Source: Streptomyces spiroverticillatus (GTDB lineage: Bacteria > Actinomycetota > Actinomycetes > Streptomycetales > Streptomycetaceae). Taken from it: 64,000 nt of DNA. Location: positions 372,001-436,000 of the forward strand of contig BMUX01000001.1 in NCBI GenBank assembly GCA_014650415.1. Reading direction: 5' to 3'. A model generated the notes under the pieces. The model saw only the letters and a list, made by a program, of their open reading frames with translations. It was not told where the DNA came from and did not search any database. Shown here in pieces: positions 26,760-35,390 of the stretch (the first letter of the stretch is position 1; the number at the start of each line of letters is the position of its first letter). Made by a program: the position numbers and the translations under genes.

Positions 26760-27733
26760 TTCGCCGCCACCTCCTCTTCCTCCGTCGCCTCGGTCTCCGC
26801 CGCGTGCCCGGTGAGCGAGATGAACACGTCGTCCAGCGTCGGGCGACGCAGACCGATGTCGTCGATCTCGACCCCACGGGCGTCCAGCTCGCGGATGACC
26901 TCCGCGAGGAGCTTCGCGCCGCCGGTGACCGGGACGGTCAGCTTGCGGGTGTGCTGCTCGACCTTGGTGTCGCCCTTGCCGAAGCCCCGCAGCACCTCGT
27001 CCGCGACCGCGATCTGCTCGCGCTCGTGGACGACGACCTCGATGCGCTCGCCGCCCGTACGGGCCTTGAGCTGGTCCGACGTACCGCGTTCGATGACCTT
27101 GCCGTGGTCGATGACGCAGATGTCGTGGGCGAGGTGGTCGGCCTCCTCCAGGTACTGGGTGGTGAGCAGGAGGGTGGTGCCGCCGGCGACCAACTCCTGG
27201 ATCACTTCCCAGAGTTGCTGGCGGTTGCGGGGGTCGAGACCGGTGGTCGGCTCGTCCATGAACATCACGGGGGGCGAGACGACCAGGGCCGCCGCGAGGT
27301 CGAGGCGGCGGCGCATGCCGCCGGAGTACGTCTTGGCGGTGCGGTCGGCGGCCTCGGCGAGGTTGAAGCGCACCAGGAGCTCGTCCGCGCGGGCCTTCGC
27401 CGCCTTCTTGGGCATCTGGTAGAGGCGGCCGACCATCTGGAGGTTCTCGCGGCCGGTGAGGTATTCGTCGACGGCGGCGAACTGGCCGGAGAGGCCGATC
27501 GAGCGCCGTACTTCGTTGGGGTGCTTGAGCACGTCGATCCCGGCGACGACGGCCTTGCCGCTGTCGGGCTGGAGCAGGGTGGTCAGGACGCGGACGGCCG
27601 TGGTCTTCCCGGCCCCGTTCGGCCCGAGGAGGCCGAGGACGGTGCCCTCGGGGACGTCGAGGTCGACGCCTCCCAGAGCCTTCACGTCGCCGAAGGTCTT
27701 GACCAGACCCTCGGCATAGATGGCGCCTGGCAT
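26756..27733 (-). CDS. ABC exporter ATP-binding protein (DrrA-like)
   Basis: 325 residues. Walker A GPNGAGKTT is at 37-45, the signature YSGGMRRRLDLA near 140, and Walker B VMFMDEPTTGLD near 160. A C-terminal ~100-residue extension is typical of the DrrA/DUF4162 group. It energises the permease encoded by the overlapping next gene. ATG with GGGGGAA upstream. A TAATAT hexamer on the minus strand (27771-27776) is a good -10 but lacks a clear -35. The palindrome at 27875-27888 may be the operator. Confidence 0.95.
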   Translation of the reverse strand: MPGAIYAEGLVKTFGDVKALGGVDLDVPEGTVLGLLGPNGAGKTTAVRVLTTLLQPDSGKAVVAGIDVLKHPNEVRRSIGLSGQFAAVDEYLTGRENLQMVGRLYQMPKKAAKARADELLVRFNLAEAADRTAKTYSGGMRRRLDLAAALVVSPPVMFMDEPTTGLDPRNRQQLWEVIQELVAGGTTLLLTTQYLEEADHLAHDICVIDHGKVIERGTSDQLKARTGGERIEVVVHEREQIAVADEVLRGFGKGDTKVEQHTRKLTVPVTGGAKLLAEVIRELDARGVEIDDIGLRRPTLDDVFISLTGHAAETEATEEEEVAAK

Positions 27734-27874
27734 AAGGGTTCCCCCATGTGTGTGGGTGGTCCTACGCGAAATATTAGGTTTGCCGGGTTCGTACCGCCCG
27801 GCGAGAGCCGCCGGGGCGGACGGCGGTGGCCGGCCGGGCCGCCCGGCGAGGCAGCAGCGCGAGACACACCATAA

Positions 27875-27888
27875 CGCGATACATCGCG
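27875..27888. promoter_or_regulatory. CGCGAT-AC-ATCGCG palindrome upstream of the ABC exporter
   Basis: Perfect 6-bp arms separated by AC, about 100 nt upstream of the likely -10 of the DrrA-like gene. The form resembles TetR/PadR-type operators that control such exporters. No regulator gene is adjacent. Confidence 0.45.
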
Positions 27889-27945
27889 TCTGGGGAAGGA
27901 CTTCCGGGGAACAGCCCCCCGACCAGCGACGCGACGACGCCGCTC

Positions 27946-29175
27946 CTACGACACGACCACGTACCCCGCGTCCCTGAGCGCCTCCCGCACCTCGGTGCAG
28001 TGCTTCGGCCCCTTCGTCTCCAGCTGCAACTCCACCTCCACCTCCGTGAGTCCGAGCTTCGGATCGGCCCGGGTGTGACCCACGTCAACGACGTTAGCGT
28101 CCAGCACTGACAACGCCCCGAGAAGCTGCGCAAGCGCTCCCGGACGGTCCGTCAGCCGCAACCTCAGTGACAGATACCGACCGGCCGCGGCCATTCCGTG
28201 CCGCAAAGTGCGCTGCATCAGCAGCGGGTCCACATTCCCGCCGGACAGCACCGCCACCACCGGCCCCTCGAAGGACTCGGGACGGCTCAGCAGCGCCGCC
28301 ACCGGGCTCGCCCCGGCGGGCTCCACGACCAGCTTGGCCCGCTCCAGGCACAGCAGCAGCGCGCTCGACAGCTCGTCCTCGGAGACCGTCCGCACCTCGT
28401 CCACCAGCTCGTTGACGATCGCGAAGGGTACGTCGCCGGGCCGCCCGACCTTGATCCCGTCGGCCATGGTCTGGAGCGAGTCCAGCGAGGTGGGCCGCCC
28501 GGCCGCCAGCGACGGCGGGTAGCAGGCCGCGCCCGCCGCCTGCACGCCGACGATCCGTACGTCGGGACGCAGCGCCTTCACCGCGATCGCGATGCCCGCC
28601 GCGAGCCCGCCCCCGCCGACCCCGACCACGACGGTCTTCACCTCGGGGCACTGCTCCAGGATCTCCAGGCCGACCGTGCCCTGACCGGCGATGACGTCCG
28701 GGTGGTCGAAGGGGTGGATGAAGACGGCCCCGGTGTCACGGGCGTACTCCTGGGCCGCGGCCAGCGTCTCGTCCACCACCTGCCCGTGCAGCCGCACCTC
28801 CGCGCCGTACTCCCGGGTGGCCGCCACCTTCGGCAGCGGGGCGCCGACCGGCATGAAGACGGTGGAGCGCACGCCGAGCAGGGAGGAGGCGAGCGCCACG
28901 CCCTGCGCGTGGTTGCCTGCGCTGGCGGCCACCACGCCCGCCGCGCGCTCCTCGGGGCGCAGGCCCGCGATGCGGATGTAGGCGCCGCGCAGCTTGAAGG
29001 AGCCGGTGCGCTGAAGGTTCTCGCACTTCAGGTGGACCGGGGCACCCACCAGGTGCGTGAGGTGCCTGCTGCCCTCCAGCGGGGTGCAGCGGGCCACTCC
29101 GGAGAGCATCTTCTGCGCACCGCGCACGTCGTCGAGGATCAGGCTGCGGGCATGTTCGGGCGTGCGGAAGCTCAT
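27946..29175 (-). CDS. ilvA: Threonine ammonia-lyase (threonine dehydratase) with ACT domain
   Basis: 409 residues. PLP-dependent fold type II: the Schiff-base lysine is Lys61 in SFKLRGAY, the substrate motif SAGNHAQGVA follows at ~86-95, and the phosphate-binding GGGGLAAG near 190. The last ~80 residues are one ACT domain, as in the ~400-residue TdcB-like/short IlvA class. It deaminates threonine to 2-oxobutyrate, the entry to isoleucine and a route to propionyl-CoA. The ATG at 29175 was chosen because the family starts near it; the ribosome site is weak. Divergent from a MarR regulator. Confidence 0.93.
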   Translation of the reverse strand: MSFRTPEHARSLILDDVRGAQKMLSGVARCTPLEGSRHLTHLVGAPVHLKCENLQRTGSFKLRGAYIRIAGLRPEERAAGVVAASAGNHAQGVALASSLLGVRSTVFMPVGAPLPKVAATREYGAEVRLHGQVVDETLAAAQEYARDTGAVFIHPFDHPDVIAGQGTVGLEILEQCPEVKTVVVGVGGGGLAAGIAIAVKALRPDVRIVGVQAAGAACYPPSLAAGRPTSLDSLQTMADGIKVGRPGDVPFAIVNELVDEVRTVSEDELSSALLLCLERAKLVVEPAGASPVAALLSRPESFEGPVVAVLSGGNVDPLLMQRTLRHGMAAAGRYLSLRLRLTDRPGALAQLLGALSVLDANVVDVGHTRADPKLGLTEVEVELQLETKGPKHCTEVREALRDAGYVVVS

Positions 29176-29362
29176 GGCGGCCAGTCTGGCAGCCCGGCGG
29201 GGGCGGGCGTCGGCCCGTCTCACGGGCAGCCTCGGTGACCTGCGGCGGGACCGGTCCGCGAGGTCCGTTGTCCACAGGTTTGCGCAGCGCCGGTACGTGT
29301 GTGCCCGCACCCGCGTACCCTTGCCCCACCAACCCGACCACCGCACGAAGAGAGCCCGAGCC

Positions 29363-29866
29363 ATGCCCCCTACCCAGGACATGACGACCGACCCCGCCGC
29401 CGGTCTCCTCGATGCCCTTCAGCACCAGGTGGCCGTCTTCGCCCGGCGCGCGGAACAGACCCGCCTCGGCGGCGTCGGCCAGGTCCGCAACTCGATGGAC
29501 CGTGCGGCCTACCTGCTGCTCAACCGCCTCGACCAGGAAGGCCCGATGGGCGTCAAGGCGCTCGCCGCGGGCATGGGCATCGACTCCTCGACGGTGACCC
29601 GCCAGGTCGCCCCGCTCGTCGACACCGGCCTGGTCAAGCGGACCTCGCACCCCGAGGACGGCCGTGCGGTCGTGCTCCAGCTCTCGCCGCGCGGGCAGTC
29701 CCGCCTGGACGAGGTCCGCTCCTCGCGGCGCGAGCTGATGGCGCAGGTCACGGACGGCTGGAGCGAGGACGAGCGGGAGGCGTTCACCACGCTGCTGACC
29801 CGGTTCAACTCGGCACTCTCGGCCCGTCAGGCCGCGGCCCCGGCCGAACCGCCGGCCGCCTCCTGA
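29363..29866 (+). CDS. MarR family transcriptional regulator
   Basis: 167 residues. Winged helix-turn-helix of MarR type: helix region MGVKALAAGMGIDSSTVTRQV (~68-88) followed by the wing RTSHPEDGRAVVLQLSPRG with the conserved Asp and Arg (DGR). Flanking helices form the dimer interface. No Cys sensor is apparent. ATG at 29363 with GAAGAG upstream. It lies 187 nt from the divergent threonine ammonia-lyase start. Target and ligand unknown. Confidence 0.92.
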   Translation: MPPTQDMTTDPAAGLLDALQHQVAVFARRAEQTRLGGVGQVRNSMDRAAYLLLNRLDQEGPMGVKALAAGMGIDSSTVTRQVAPLVDTGLVKRTSHPEDGRAVVLQLSPRGQSRLDEVRSSRRELMAQVTDGWSEDEREAFTTLLTRFNSALSARQAAAPAEPPAAS

Positions 29867-29978
29867 GCCCTTTCGCCGGACGCCGCTGACGGACCGTCAC
29901 GCACTCGCCGCGCCCGCCTCTTGACCTGCACCCCCGCCTGGCTTCATATGAGCAGAAGAAGCCGGACGGGGAGGAACG

Positions 29979-30455
29979 GTGCGAGAGCGCGATGCGGCCC
30001 AACAGCGGCGCCGCGCAAGGGAGTTCGAGGCCTTCGTCGCTGGCGCCGCAGGCCGGCTCCTGCACGTCTCGACCCTGCTGACGGCCGAGCCCGCGGACGC
30101 CAACCCGCGAGCCCAGAGCCTCCTGGTCGCCGCGCTGGCCGGCGCGTACGCCCGCTGGGAGTTCCTGCGCGGCGAGGACCCGTACGACCGCACCCGGCAG
30201 GAGCTGGCGGGCCGGTTCGCCCGCACCTCCTGGCACCACCGCAGGCACCGGGGCGGCCCGCTGGGCTCGCTGACCCCGCAGGAGCGGCTCGTCCTCGTAC
30301 TGCGACTGTACGAAGGGGTCCCGGAGGAGCAGACGGCGGCACTGCTGGGGCTGCCGGTGCAGCGGGTCCGGGCGATCTGCGCCCGCGCGGTCTCGCACGT
30401 CCACGCGCGGCGGCACGCACCGAAGGCCCCGGCGCGCGAGGTGGTCACGTCGTGA
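29979..30455 (+). CDS. Short RNA polymerase sigma-70-like factor (region 4 clear)
   Basis: 158 residues. The C-terminal ~60 residues carry a sigma region 4 helix-turn-helix (LTPQERLVLVLRLYEGVPEEQTAALLG followed by VQRVRAICARAVSHV). The N-terminal part should hold region 2, but its core motifs are weak, as in the SigE-type short actinobacterial factors. GTG start behind GGGGAGGAACG. The stop overlaps the start of the small membrane protein (GTGA), suggesting that the pair works together, perhaps as sigma factor and membrane regulator. It is possibly a non-canonical or degenerate sigma factor. Confidence 0.8.
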   Translation: MRERDAAQQRRRAREFEAFVAGAAGRLLHVSTLLTAEPADANPRAQSLLVAALAGAYARWEFLRGEDPYDRTRQELAGRFARTSWHHRRHRGGPLGSLTPQERLVLVLRLYEGVPEEQTAALLGLPVQRVRAICARAVSHVHARRHAPKAPAREVVTS

Positions 30456-30706
30456 GCCTGCAACGGCACAAGAACGACGAGGTCCGCCTGGTCCTGGAGC
30501 AGGCGGCGCGTCCCGTCGTACCCTCCGACCTGCTCGTACGGGCCACCGAGCGCGGTGCGCGGCAGATGCGGCGGCGCAGGGCGCTGCGGCGGGTGTGGTG
30601 GGTGATCGGGACGCTGGTGGTGATCGCGTTCCTGGTGTGGGCGTCGATCGTGCACCCCTGGCAGGCTCCACCGGCGGACTTCACGCCGCCGGTGGAGGGG
30701 TTCTGA
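30452..30706 (+). CDS. Small single-pass membrane protein paired with the sigma factor
   Basis: 84 residues from a GTG inside the sigma-factor stop. A basic cytosolic half (residues 1-46, ending RRRRALRR) precedes one membrane helix (~48-66) and a short Pro-rich tail. It has no zinc anti-sigma motif (no HxxxCxxC). By position it may hold the sigma factor at the membrane, but this is inference only. Confidence 0.75.
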   Translation: MSLQRHKNDEVRLVLEQAARPVVPSDLLVRATERGARQMRRRRALRRVWWVIGTLVVIAFLVWASIVHPWQAPPADFTPPVEGF

Positions 30707-30712
30707 CCCGGT

Positions 30713-31873
30713 CTAGCCGAGGGCCTGCTTGAGGTCGGCCAGCAGGTCGTCGCCGGACTCGATGCCGACCGACAGCCGTACGAGATCGGCGGGCACCTCC
30801 AGCGCGGACCCGGCCGCCGAGGCGTGCGTCATGCGCCCGGGGTGCTCGATCAGCGACTCGACACCGCCGAGGGACTCGCCGAGGGTGAAGAGCCGTGCCC
30901 GGTTGCACACCTCGACAGCGGCCTCCTCCCCGCCCTCGACGCGGAAGGACACCATGCCGCCGAAGGCCTTCATCTGCTTGGCGGCGGTCTCGTGCCCGGC
31001 GTGCTCGGGCAGGCCCGGGTAGAGGACCTGGGTGACCTTGGGGTGGGCGGTCAGCATGTCGGCGATGCGCGTCGCGTTCTCGCTGTGCCGGTCCATGCGT
31101 ACGGCGAGGGTCTTGATCCCGCGCAGCACCAGCCAGGCGTCGAAGGGACCGGCGACGGCACCCATCGCGTTCTGATGGAACACCAACTCCTCGGCGATTC
31201 CGGCGTCGTTGGTGATGAGCGCACCCCCGACGACGTCCGAGTGCCCGCCCATGTACTTGGTGGTCGAGTGCACGACGACGTCCGCGCCCAGCGCGATCGG
31301 CTGCTGGAGGTAGGGGCTGGCGAAGGTGTTGTCGACGACGAGCTTCGCGCCCGCCGTGTGCGCGATCTCCGCGACGGCGGCGATGTCCGTGATCCCGAGC
31401 AGCGGGTTGGAGGGCGTCTCGACCCACACGACCTTCGTACGGGGCGTGAGCGCGGCCCGGACCGCCGCCGGGTCGGAGGTGTCGGCGACCGACCACTCCA
31501 CGCCCCAGCGCGAGACGACCTTGGCGAAGAGCCGGAAGGTGCCGCCGTACGCGTCGTTCGGGATGACGACGTGGTCGCCGGGCGACAGGAGCGTACGCAG
31601 CAGGCAGTCCTCGGCAGCCAGCCCCGAAGCGAAGGCGAGCCCGCGCCGGCCGCCCTCCAGGGCGGCGAGGTTCTCCTCCAGGGCGGTGCGGGTCGGGTTG
31701 GCGCTGCGGCTGTACTCGTAACCGCCGCGCAGGCCCCCGACCCCGTCCTGCTTGTACGTCGACACCTGGTAGATCGGCGGAACGACGGCGCCGGTCAGGG
31801 GGTCGGCGGTGTTGCCCGCGTGGATGGCGAGGGTCTCGAAGGCGCGCTCGGAGCGGCTCTGCTCATCAGTCAT
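30713..31873 (-). CDS. metB: Cystathionine gamma-synthase / trans-sulfuration PLP enzyme
   Basis: 386 residues, standard length of the Cys/Met metabolism family. The PLP lysine is Lys206 in HSTTKYMGGHSD, the cofactor motif ASGLAAED is at 82-89, and the N-terminal GYEYSRSANPTR binds phosphate of the neighbouring subunit. It joins O-acyl-homoserine and cysteine, or splits cystathionine; synthase versus gamma-lyase cannot be separated from sequence alone. ATG at 31873, chosen because conserved sequence begins at once (ERAFETLAIHAGN). It converges with the small membrane-protein gene 6 nt away. Confidence 0.92.
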   Translation of the reverse strand: MTDEQSRSERAFETLAIHAGNTADPLTGAVVPPIYQVSTYKQDGVGGLRGGYEYSRSANPTRTALEENLAALEGGRRGLAFASGLAAEDCLLRTLLSPGDHVVIPNDAYGGTFRLFAKVVSRWGVEWSVADTSDPAAVRAALTPRTKVVWVETPSNPLLGITDIAAVAEIAHTAGAKLVVDNTFASPYLQQPIALGADVVVHSTTKYMGGHSDVVGGALITNDAGIAEELVFHQNAMGAVAGPFDAWLVLRGIKTLAVRMDRHSENATRIADMLTAHPKVTQVLYPGLPEHAGHETAAKQMKAFGGMVSFRVEGGEEAAVEVCNRARLFTLGESLGGVESLIEHPGRMTHASAAGSALEVPADLVRLSVGIESGDDLLADLKQALG

Positions 31874-32024
31874 GGGGCCGAGGGTAGTTCTCCCACCGGT
31901 CGCTGACGTCCGCTGTGCGGAACGGCGCTGCGGAATCGGCCACTCCAGAACACATGGCGAGGGCCTGCGGCGGGGCCGCGACGGCCGCCCGGAGGGAACG
32001 CTCCCGGTCCGGGACAATGTGCGT

Positions 32025-33131
32025 ATGGACATTCTCTGGTTCCTGATCGCGGTGGGCGTGCTGTTCGCCGCCCTCGGCCCCTTCCTGCTGCGCAGGAGGA
32101 GCGGCGGCATCCGGCTGGCCGCGCCCGGATCGCCCGACGCCGCCGATCCGGAGAGCTACGGCTTCGTACGGCAGGAGGCCCTGGACGTACGGCTTCCGGG
32201 CCCCGACCAGGACCTCCTGGACGTCCTCGACGTCGTGCAGCGCACGCAGGACTGGCGGGCGGCGCAGCAGCTCCTCGCGGGTACGCCGAAGGAGGGCGAG
32301 GTGCGCTGGCAGCGCGTCCAGGCCTTCGCGGGCGCGGCGTCCCTCGAACTGGCCCAGCGACCGGGCGAGGGGGGCCGCTGGCTGCGGGACTGGCGTTCCG
32401 AATCCCCCAAGGACGCGGGCGGCGCACAAGTTCACGCAGAATTCTTGGTGCAGCAGGCCTGGCGGTCGTCCTCCGCCGACAAGGACGACTGGCGGATCAT
32501 CCTGGAGGAGTCCCGCGACCTGTGCGCGCAGGCCGCCCTCCTCGCCCCCGGCGACCCGATCCCGTACATCATCGAACTCTCCATCGCGCGCGGACTCGCC
32601 TACCCCAGGCCCGAATTCGACCGCCTCTGGGCGAAAGTGATCGACCGCGCACCGACGCACATGGGGGCGCACCTGGTCGCCCTGCACTACCTCTCGGAGA
32701 AGTGGCACGGTTCGCGCGCCGAGTCCGACTCGTTCGCCACCATGGCCGCCTCGCGCGCCCCCCAGGGCTCGCTCCTCGCGGCCCTCCCCCTCTTCTCCGT
32801 CTACGACCACCTCCCCGAGGTGGTCCTGGTCAGCAGCTTCTACCAGAGCGCGGTGGTGACGCGGGCCATGGAGGGCGCGCTCTTCGCGGTGCACGCGGCC
32901 CGCCCGGACGACCCGATGCTGGCGCACGTCCGCCACCTCCTGATCCTCTTCCTGGTCCGCTCGGAACGCTGGGCGGAGGCCGTCCGGCAGATCGCCGCCG
33001 TCGACGGCTACGTGGGCGCGCTCCCCTGGACCCACAACCCCGACCCGGCCGCCGACTACACCCTCCACCGGAACCTGGCGGTCGCGGGCTACGAGTCCAA
33101 CGGCGGGAGCCCGGCGACGCTGCGGCCGTAA
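32025..33131 (+). CDS. Conserved actinobacterial protein with N-terminal membrane anchor
   Basis: 368 residues. The first ~22 residues are a membrane helix followed by an RRR stop-transfer; the rest is soluble and mostly helical, with TPR-like spacing ([39 protein letters not shown]). No enzyme motif. The ATG at 32025 could be replaced by a GTG two codons upstream. A 17-bp perfect terminator follows. Function unknown. Confidence 0.85.
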   Translation: MDILWFLIAVGVLFAALGPFLLRRRSGGIRLAAPGSPDAADPESYGFVRQEALDVRLPGPDQDLLDVLDVVQRTQDWRAAQQLLAGTPKEGEVRWQRVQAFAGAASLELAQRPGEGGRWLRDWRSESPKDAGGAQVHAEFLVQQAWRSSSADKDDWRIILEESRDLCAQAALLAPGDPIPYIIELSIARGLAYPRPEFDRLWAKVIDRAPTHMGAHLVALHYLSEKWHGSRAESDSFATMAASRAPQGSLLAALPLFSVYDHLPEVVLVSSFYQSAVVTRAMEGALFAVHAARPDDPMLAHVRHLLILFLVRSERWAEAVRQIAAVDGYVGALPWTHNPDPAADYTLHRNLAVAGYESNGGSPATLRP

Positions 33132-33140
33132 CCGCTCGGT

Positions 33141-33177
33141 GTGTGGGGGCGGCCGGGAATCCCGGCCGCCCCCACAC
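33141..33177 (+). terminator. Strong hairpin terminator before msrA
   Basis: Perfect 17-bp stem (33141-33157 with 33161-33177), 3-nt loop AAT, starting 10 nt after the upstream stop. It isolates msrA as its own transcription unit. Confidence 0.92.
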
Positions 33178-33216
33178 CGTTGTACGTACCGACCCACCCG
33201 TGCCCCTGGAGGAACC

Positions 33217-33882
33217 ATGCTCTTCGGCCGTACGCCGCAGCTCCCGACCCCCGAGCAGGCCCTGAAGGGCCGCACCACCCCCGAATTCGAGGTCCCCTCC
33301 CGCCACACGGTGCTGGGCAACCCCCTCCTGGGCCCGTACCCCGAGGGCCTGGAGATCGCCGACTTCGGGCTGGGCTGCTTCTGGGGGGCGGAGCGGAAGT
33401 TCTGGCAGACCCCGGGCGTGTGGACGACCCTGGCGGGCTACCAGGGCGGCTCGACCCCGAACCCCGCGTACGAGGAGGTCTGCTCGGGCCTGACGGGCCA
33501 CACGGAGGTCGTCCGCGTCGTCTTCGACCCGGCCGTCGTCTCCTACGCCTCCCTCCTCAAGCTCTTCTGGGAGTCCCACAACCCCACGCAGGGCTTCCGC
33601 CAGGGCAACGACGTAGGCACTCAGTACCGCTCGGCGATCTACCCCCACTCCCTGGAGCAGCTGCGCGAGGCGGAGTCCTCCCGCGACGCCTACCAGGAGG
33701 TCCTCACGGGCAACGGCTACGGTCGCATCACCACGGAGATCCTCCCTGCCGCCGACAACCCCTTCTGGCCGGCCGAGCCGTACCACCAGCAGTACCTGGA
33801 CAAGAACCCCGCGGGCTACTGCGGAATCGGCGGCACGGGCGTCTCCTGCCCGATCGGGGTGGCTCCGGCCGGGGAGCGGTAA
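33217..33882 (+). CDS. msrA: Peptide methionine-S-sulfoxide reductase A
   Basis: 221 residues. The catalytic motif GCFWGAE puts the nucleophilic cysteine at 54. [16 protein letters not shown] and the NDVGTQYRS substrate motif follow in order. C-terminal cysteines ([13 protein letters not shown]) are the likely resolving residues. It repairs oxidised methionine in proteins, in the cytosol. ATG at 33217 with GGAGG. An N-terminal ~45-residue extension before the core is usual in actinobacteria. Confidence 0.97.
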   Translation: MLFGRTPQLPTPEQALKGRTTPEFEVPSRHTVLGNPLLGPYPEGLEIADFGLGCFWGAERKFWQTPGVWTTLAGYQGGSTPNPAYEEVCSGLTGHTEVVRVVFDPAVVSYASLLKLFWESHNPTQGFRQGNDVGTQYRSAIYPHSLEQLREAESSRDAYQEVLTGNGYGRITTEILPAADNPFWPAEPYHQQYLDKNPAGYCGIGGTGVSCPIGVAPAGER

Positions 33883-33922
33883 GCGGCCGGCGGGCCCGTG
33901 CCCGGTCAGCAACCATGGCCCG

Positions 33923-34309
33923 ATGGACGAACCCCTCTCCCCCGACGCCTCCGCCGTCCTCACCGCCCTGCTCGACGGACCGGGCCCGGTCCTCGCCGCG
34001 CTGCGTGCGCAGGTTCCGTATGTGCGGGTGACGGGCCGGTGCGGATGCGGGTGCGTGACCGTGGACCTGGAGGTGGACCGGGGCGCCGTGGCGGCGGCGC
34101 CCGGGCACGACCGGCCGGTGGTGGAGGCCGGATATGCGGATGACGAGTACGGGGCCGGGGTGCTGCTGTTCACGGCGGAGGGGTACGTGTCGGGGCTGGA
34201 GATCTACTCCGCGTCCGGCGACCCGGTCACGGAGTGGCCCGATGCGGCCGGGCTGGAGATCGAACGTCGGCCCGGCTTCGAGCGGGGCGTTGTCAGTGGT
34301 GGGGGCTAG
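33923..34309 (+). CDS. Uncharacterised small soluble protein
   Basis: 128 residues, ATG at 33923, 40 nt after msrA on the same strand. Notable residues: a CGCGC cluster (RCGCGCVTVDLEVD) near residue 40 and an acidic C-terminal half (EYGAGVLLFTAEGYVSGLEIYS) that looks beta-rich. The Cys-rich turn could bind metal. Similar short proteins occur in Streptomyces but I know no function. The ribosome site is poor, so the start is uncertain. Confidence 0.7.
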   Translation: MDEPLSPDASAVLTALLDGPGPVLAALRAQVPYVRVTGRCGCGCVTVDLEVDRGAVAAAPGHDRPVVEAGYADDEYGAGVLLFTAEGYVSGLEIYSASGDPVTEWPDAAGLEIERRPGFERGVVSGGG

Positions 34310-34436
34310 CAGCGGCCCGTGGGCGAGAATCCCGGTTGCGGCGGCCGGCCCGACGGCGTCACGGACCGGGATCTGCCGATCCTTGAAGTCGACCACGTCG
34401 AGGAGATCGCCGGGGGTGGGGCGGGGTGCGGGGTGC

Positions 34437-35297
34437 TCAGCCCAGTTCGAGGGTGGAGATGCCGTAGAGGGCGGGGTGGTCGATGCGTGGGGGTGTGCCC
34501 GTGTACATGCGGGAGGTTTCGAAGGTGGGGGTCAGGGTGAGTTCGGTGGCGAGGGTGAGGGCGGCGGGGTTGGTGTCGGGGATGTCGAGGGCGATGGGGG
34601 TGTTCTGGGCGAGGTGGGTCAGGAGGGTGGTGGCGATGGCGGGGGTGTCGGCGTAGAAGGGGCCGATGCGGGAGGCCGTCGTGCAGGTGCGGCGGACGGC
34701 GAGGCCGACGAGGTGGCCGTCCTGGAGGGCGGCGAGTGAGGTGCGGTGCGGGGCGGTGAGCCAGGAGGCGAGGAAGGTGTCTCGGGCGGTGGGGAAGAAG
34801 CGGCGGTCGTAGGCGGCGAGGAGGGCGAAGGGGAGGGTCGTGGCGTCGGTGAGGGTGACGCCGGGTGGGGTGGGGGTGGGGTCGGTGGGGACGACGCCTT
34901 CGTAGCGGGTGTTGGTCCAGGCGGAAGTGAAGCCGGATTTGCGGTAGTTGGGCTGTTGGGCGACGACGCCGTCGAGGCCGACGTTGCGGCCGGTGAGGCG
35001 AGACATTCCGGCGTTCCAGGTCTGGATTCCGTAGCCCTGGCCGCGTACGTCGGGGCGGGTCAGGTAGAGGCCGAGGAAGGCGTGGTCGGTGCCGTAGCGG
35101 ACCACCGAGATGCTGGAGACCGGGGTGGGGTCGTCGGGGCGGCGGGCGATCAGGAAGCCGTGCGGGTCGGTCGCGAGGAAGGGCTGGAGGTCGGCGAGTC
35201 CGGGGTTCCAGCCTTCGGCTTCCGCCCAGGTTCGGGTGAGGTGGAGGTCCTGGACGGTGGCGGTGGTGATGGTGGCCTCGGGGTGGTGCGGGGGCAT
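34437..35297 (-). CDS. GNAT family N-acetyltransferase
   Basis: 286 residues. The N-terminal ~130 residues form a GNAT domain with the acetyl-CoA loop VRGQGYG (Q/RxxGxG/A type) and beta-bulge LGLYLTRPD. The C-terminal half resembles the second, degenerate GNAT-like domain (DUF1248/YitH type) seen in many actinobacterial members. ATG with GAGGAG upstream. Substrate unknown. It shares orientation with the secreted lipase 93 nt upstream. Confidence 0.9.
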   Translation of the reverse strand: MPPHHPEATITTATVQDLHLTRTWAEAEGWNPGLADLQPFLATDPHGFLIARRPDDPTPVSSISVVRYGTDHAFLGLYLTRPDVRGQGYGIQTWNAGMSRLTGRNVGLDGVVAQQPNYRKSGFTSAWTNTRYEGVVPTDPTPTPPGVTLTDATTLPFALLAAYDRRFFPTARDTFLASWLTAPHRTSLAALQDGHLVGLAVRRTCTTASRIGPFYADTPAIATTLLTHLAQNTPIALDIPDTNPAALTLATELTLTPTFETSRMYTGTPPRIDHPALYGISTLELG

Positions 35298-35390
35298 GTG
35301 GCGCTCCTCGGGTGGGGGTGGGGGTGTGGGCAGGGGATCACTGCCCAGGTGAGGAGCAGGGGATTCGGGGTGGTCGGTGGTCGGGTGCCG

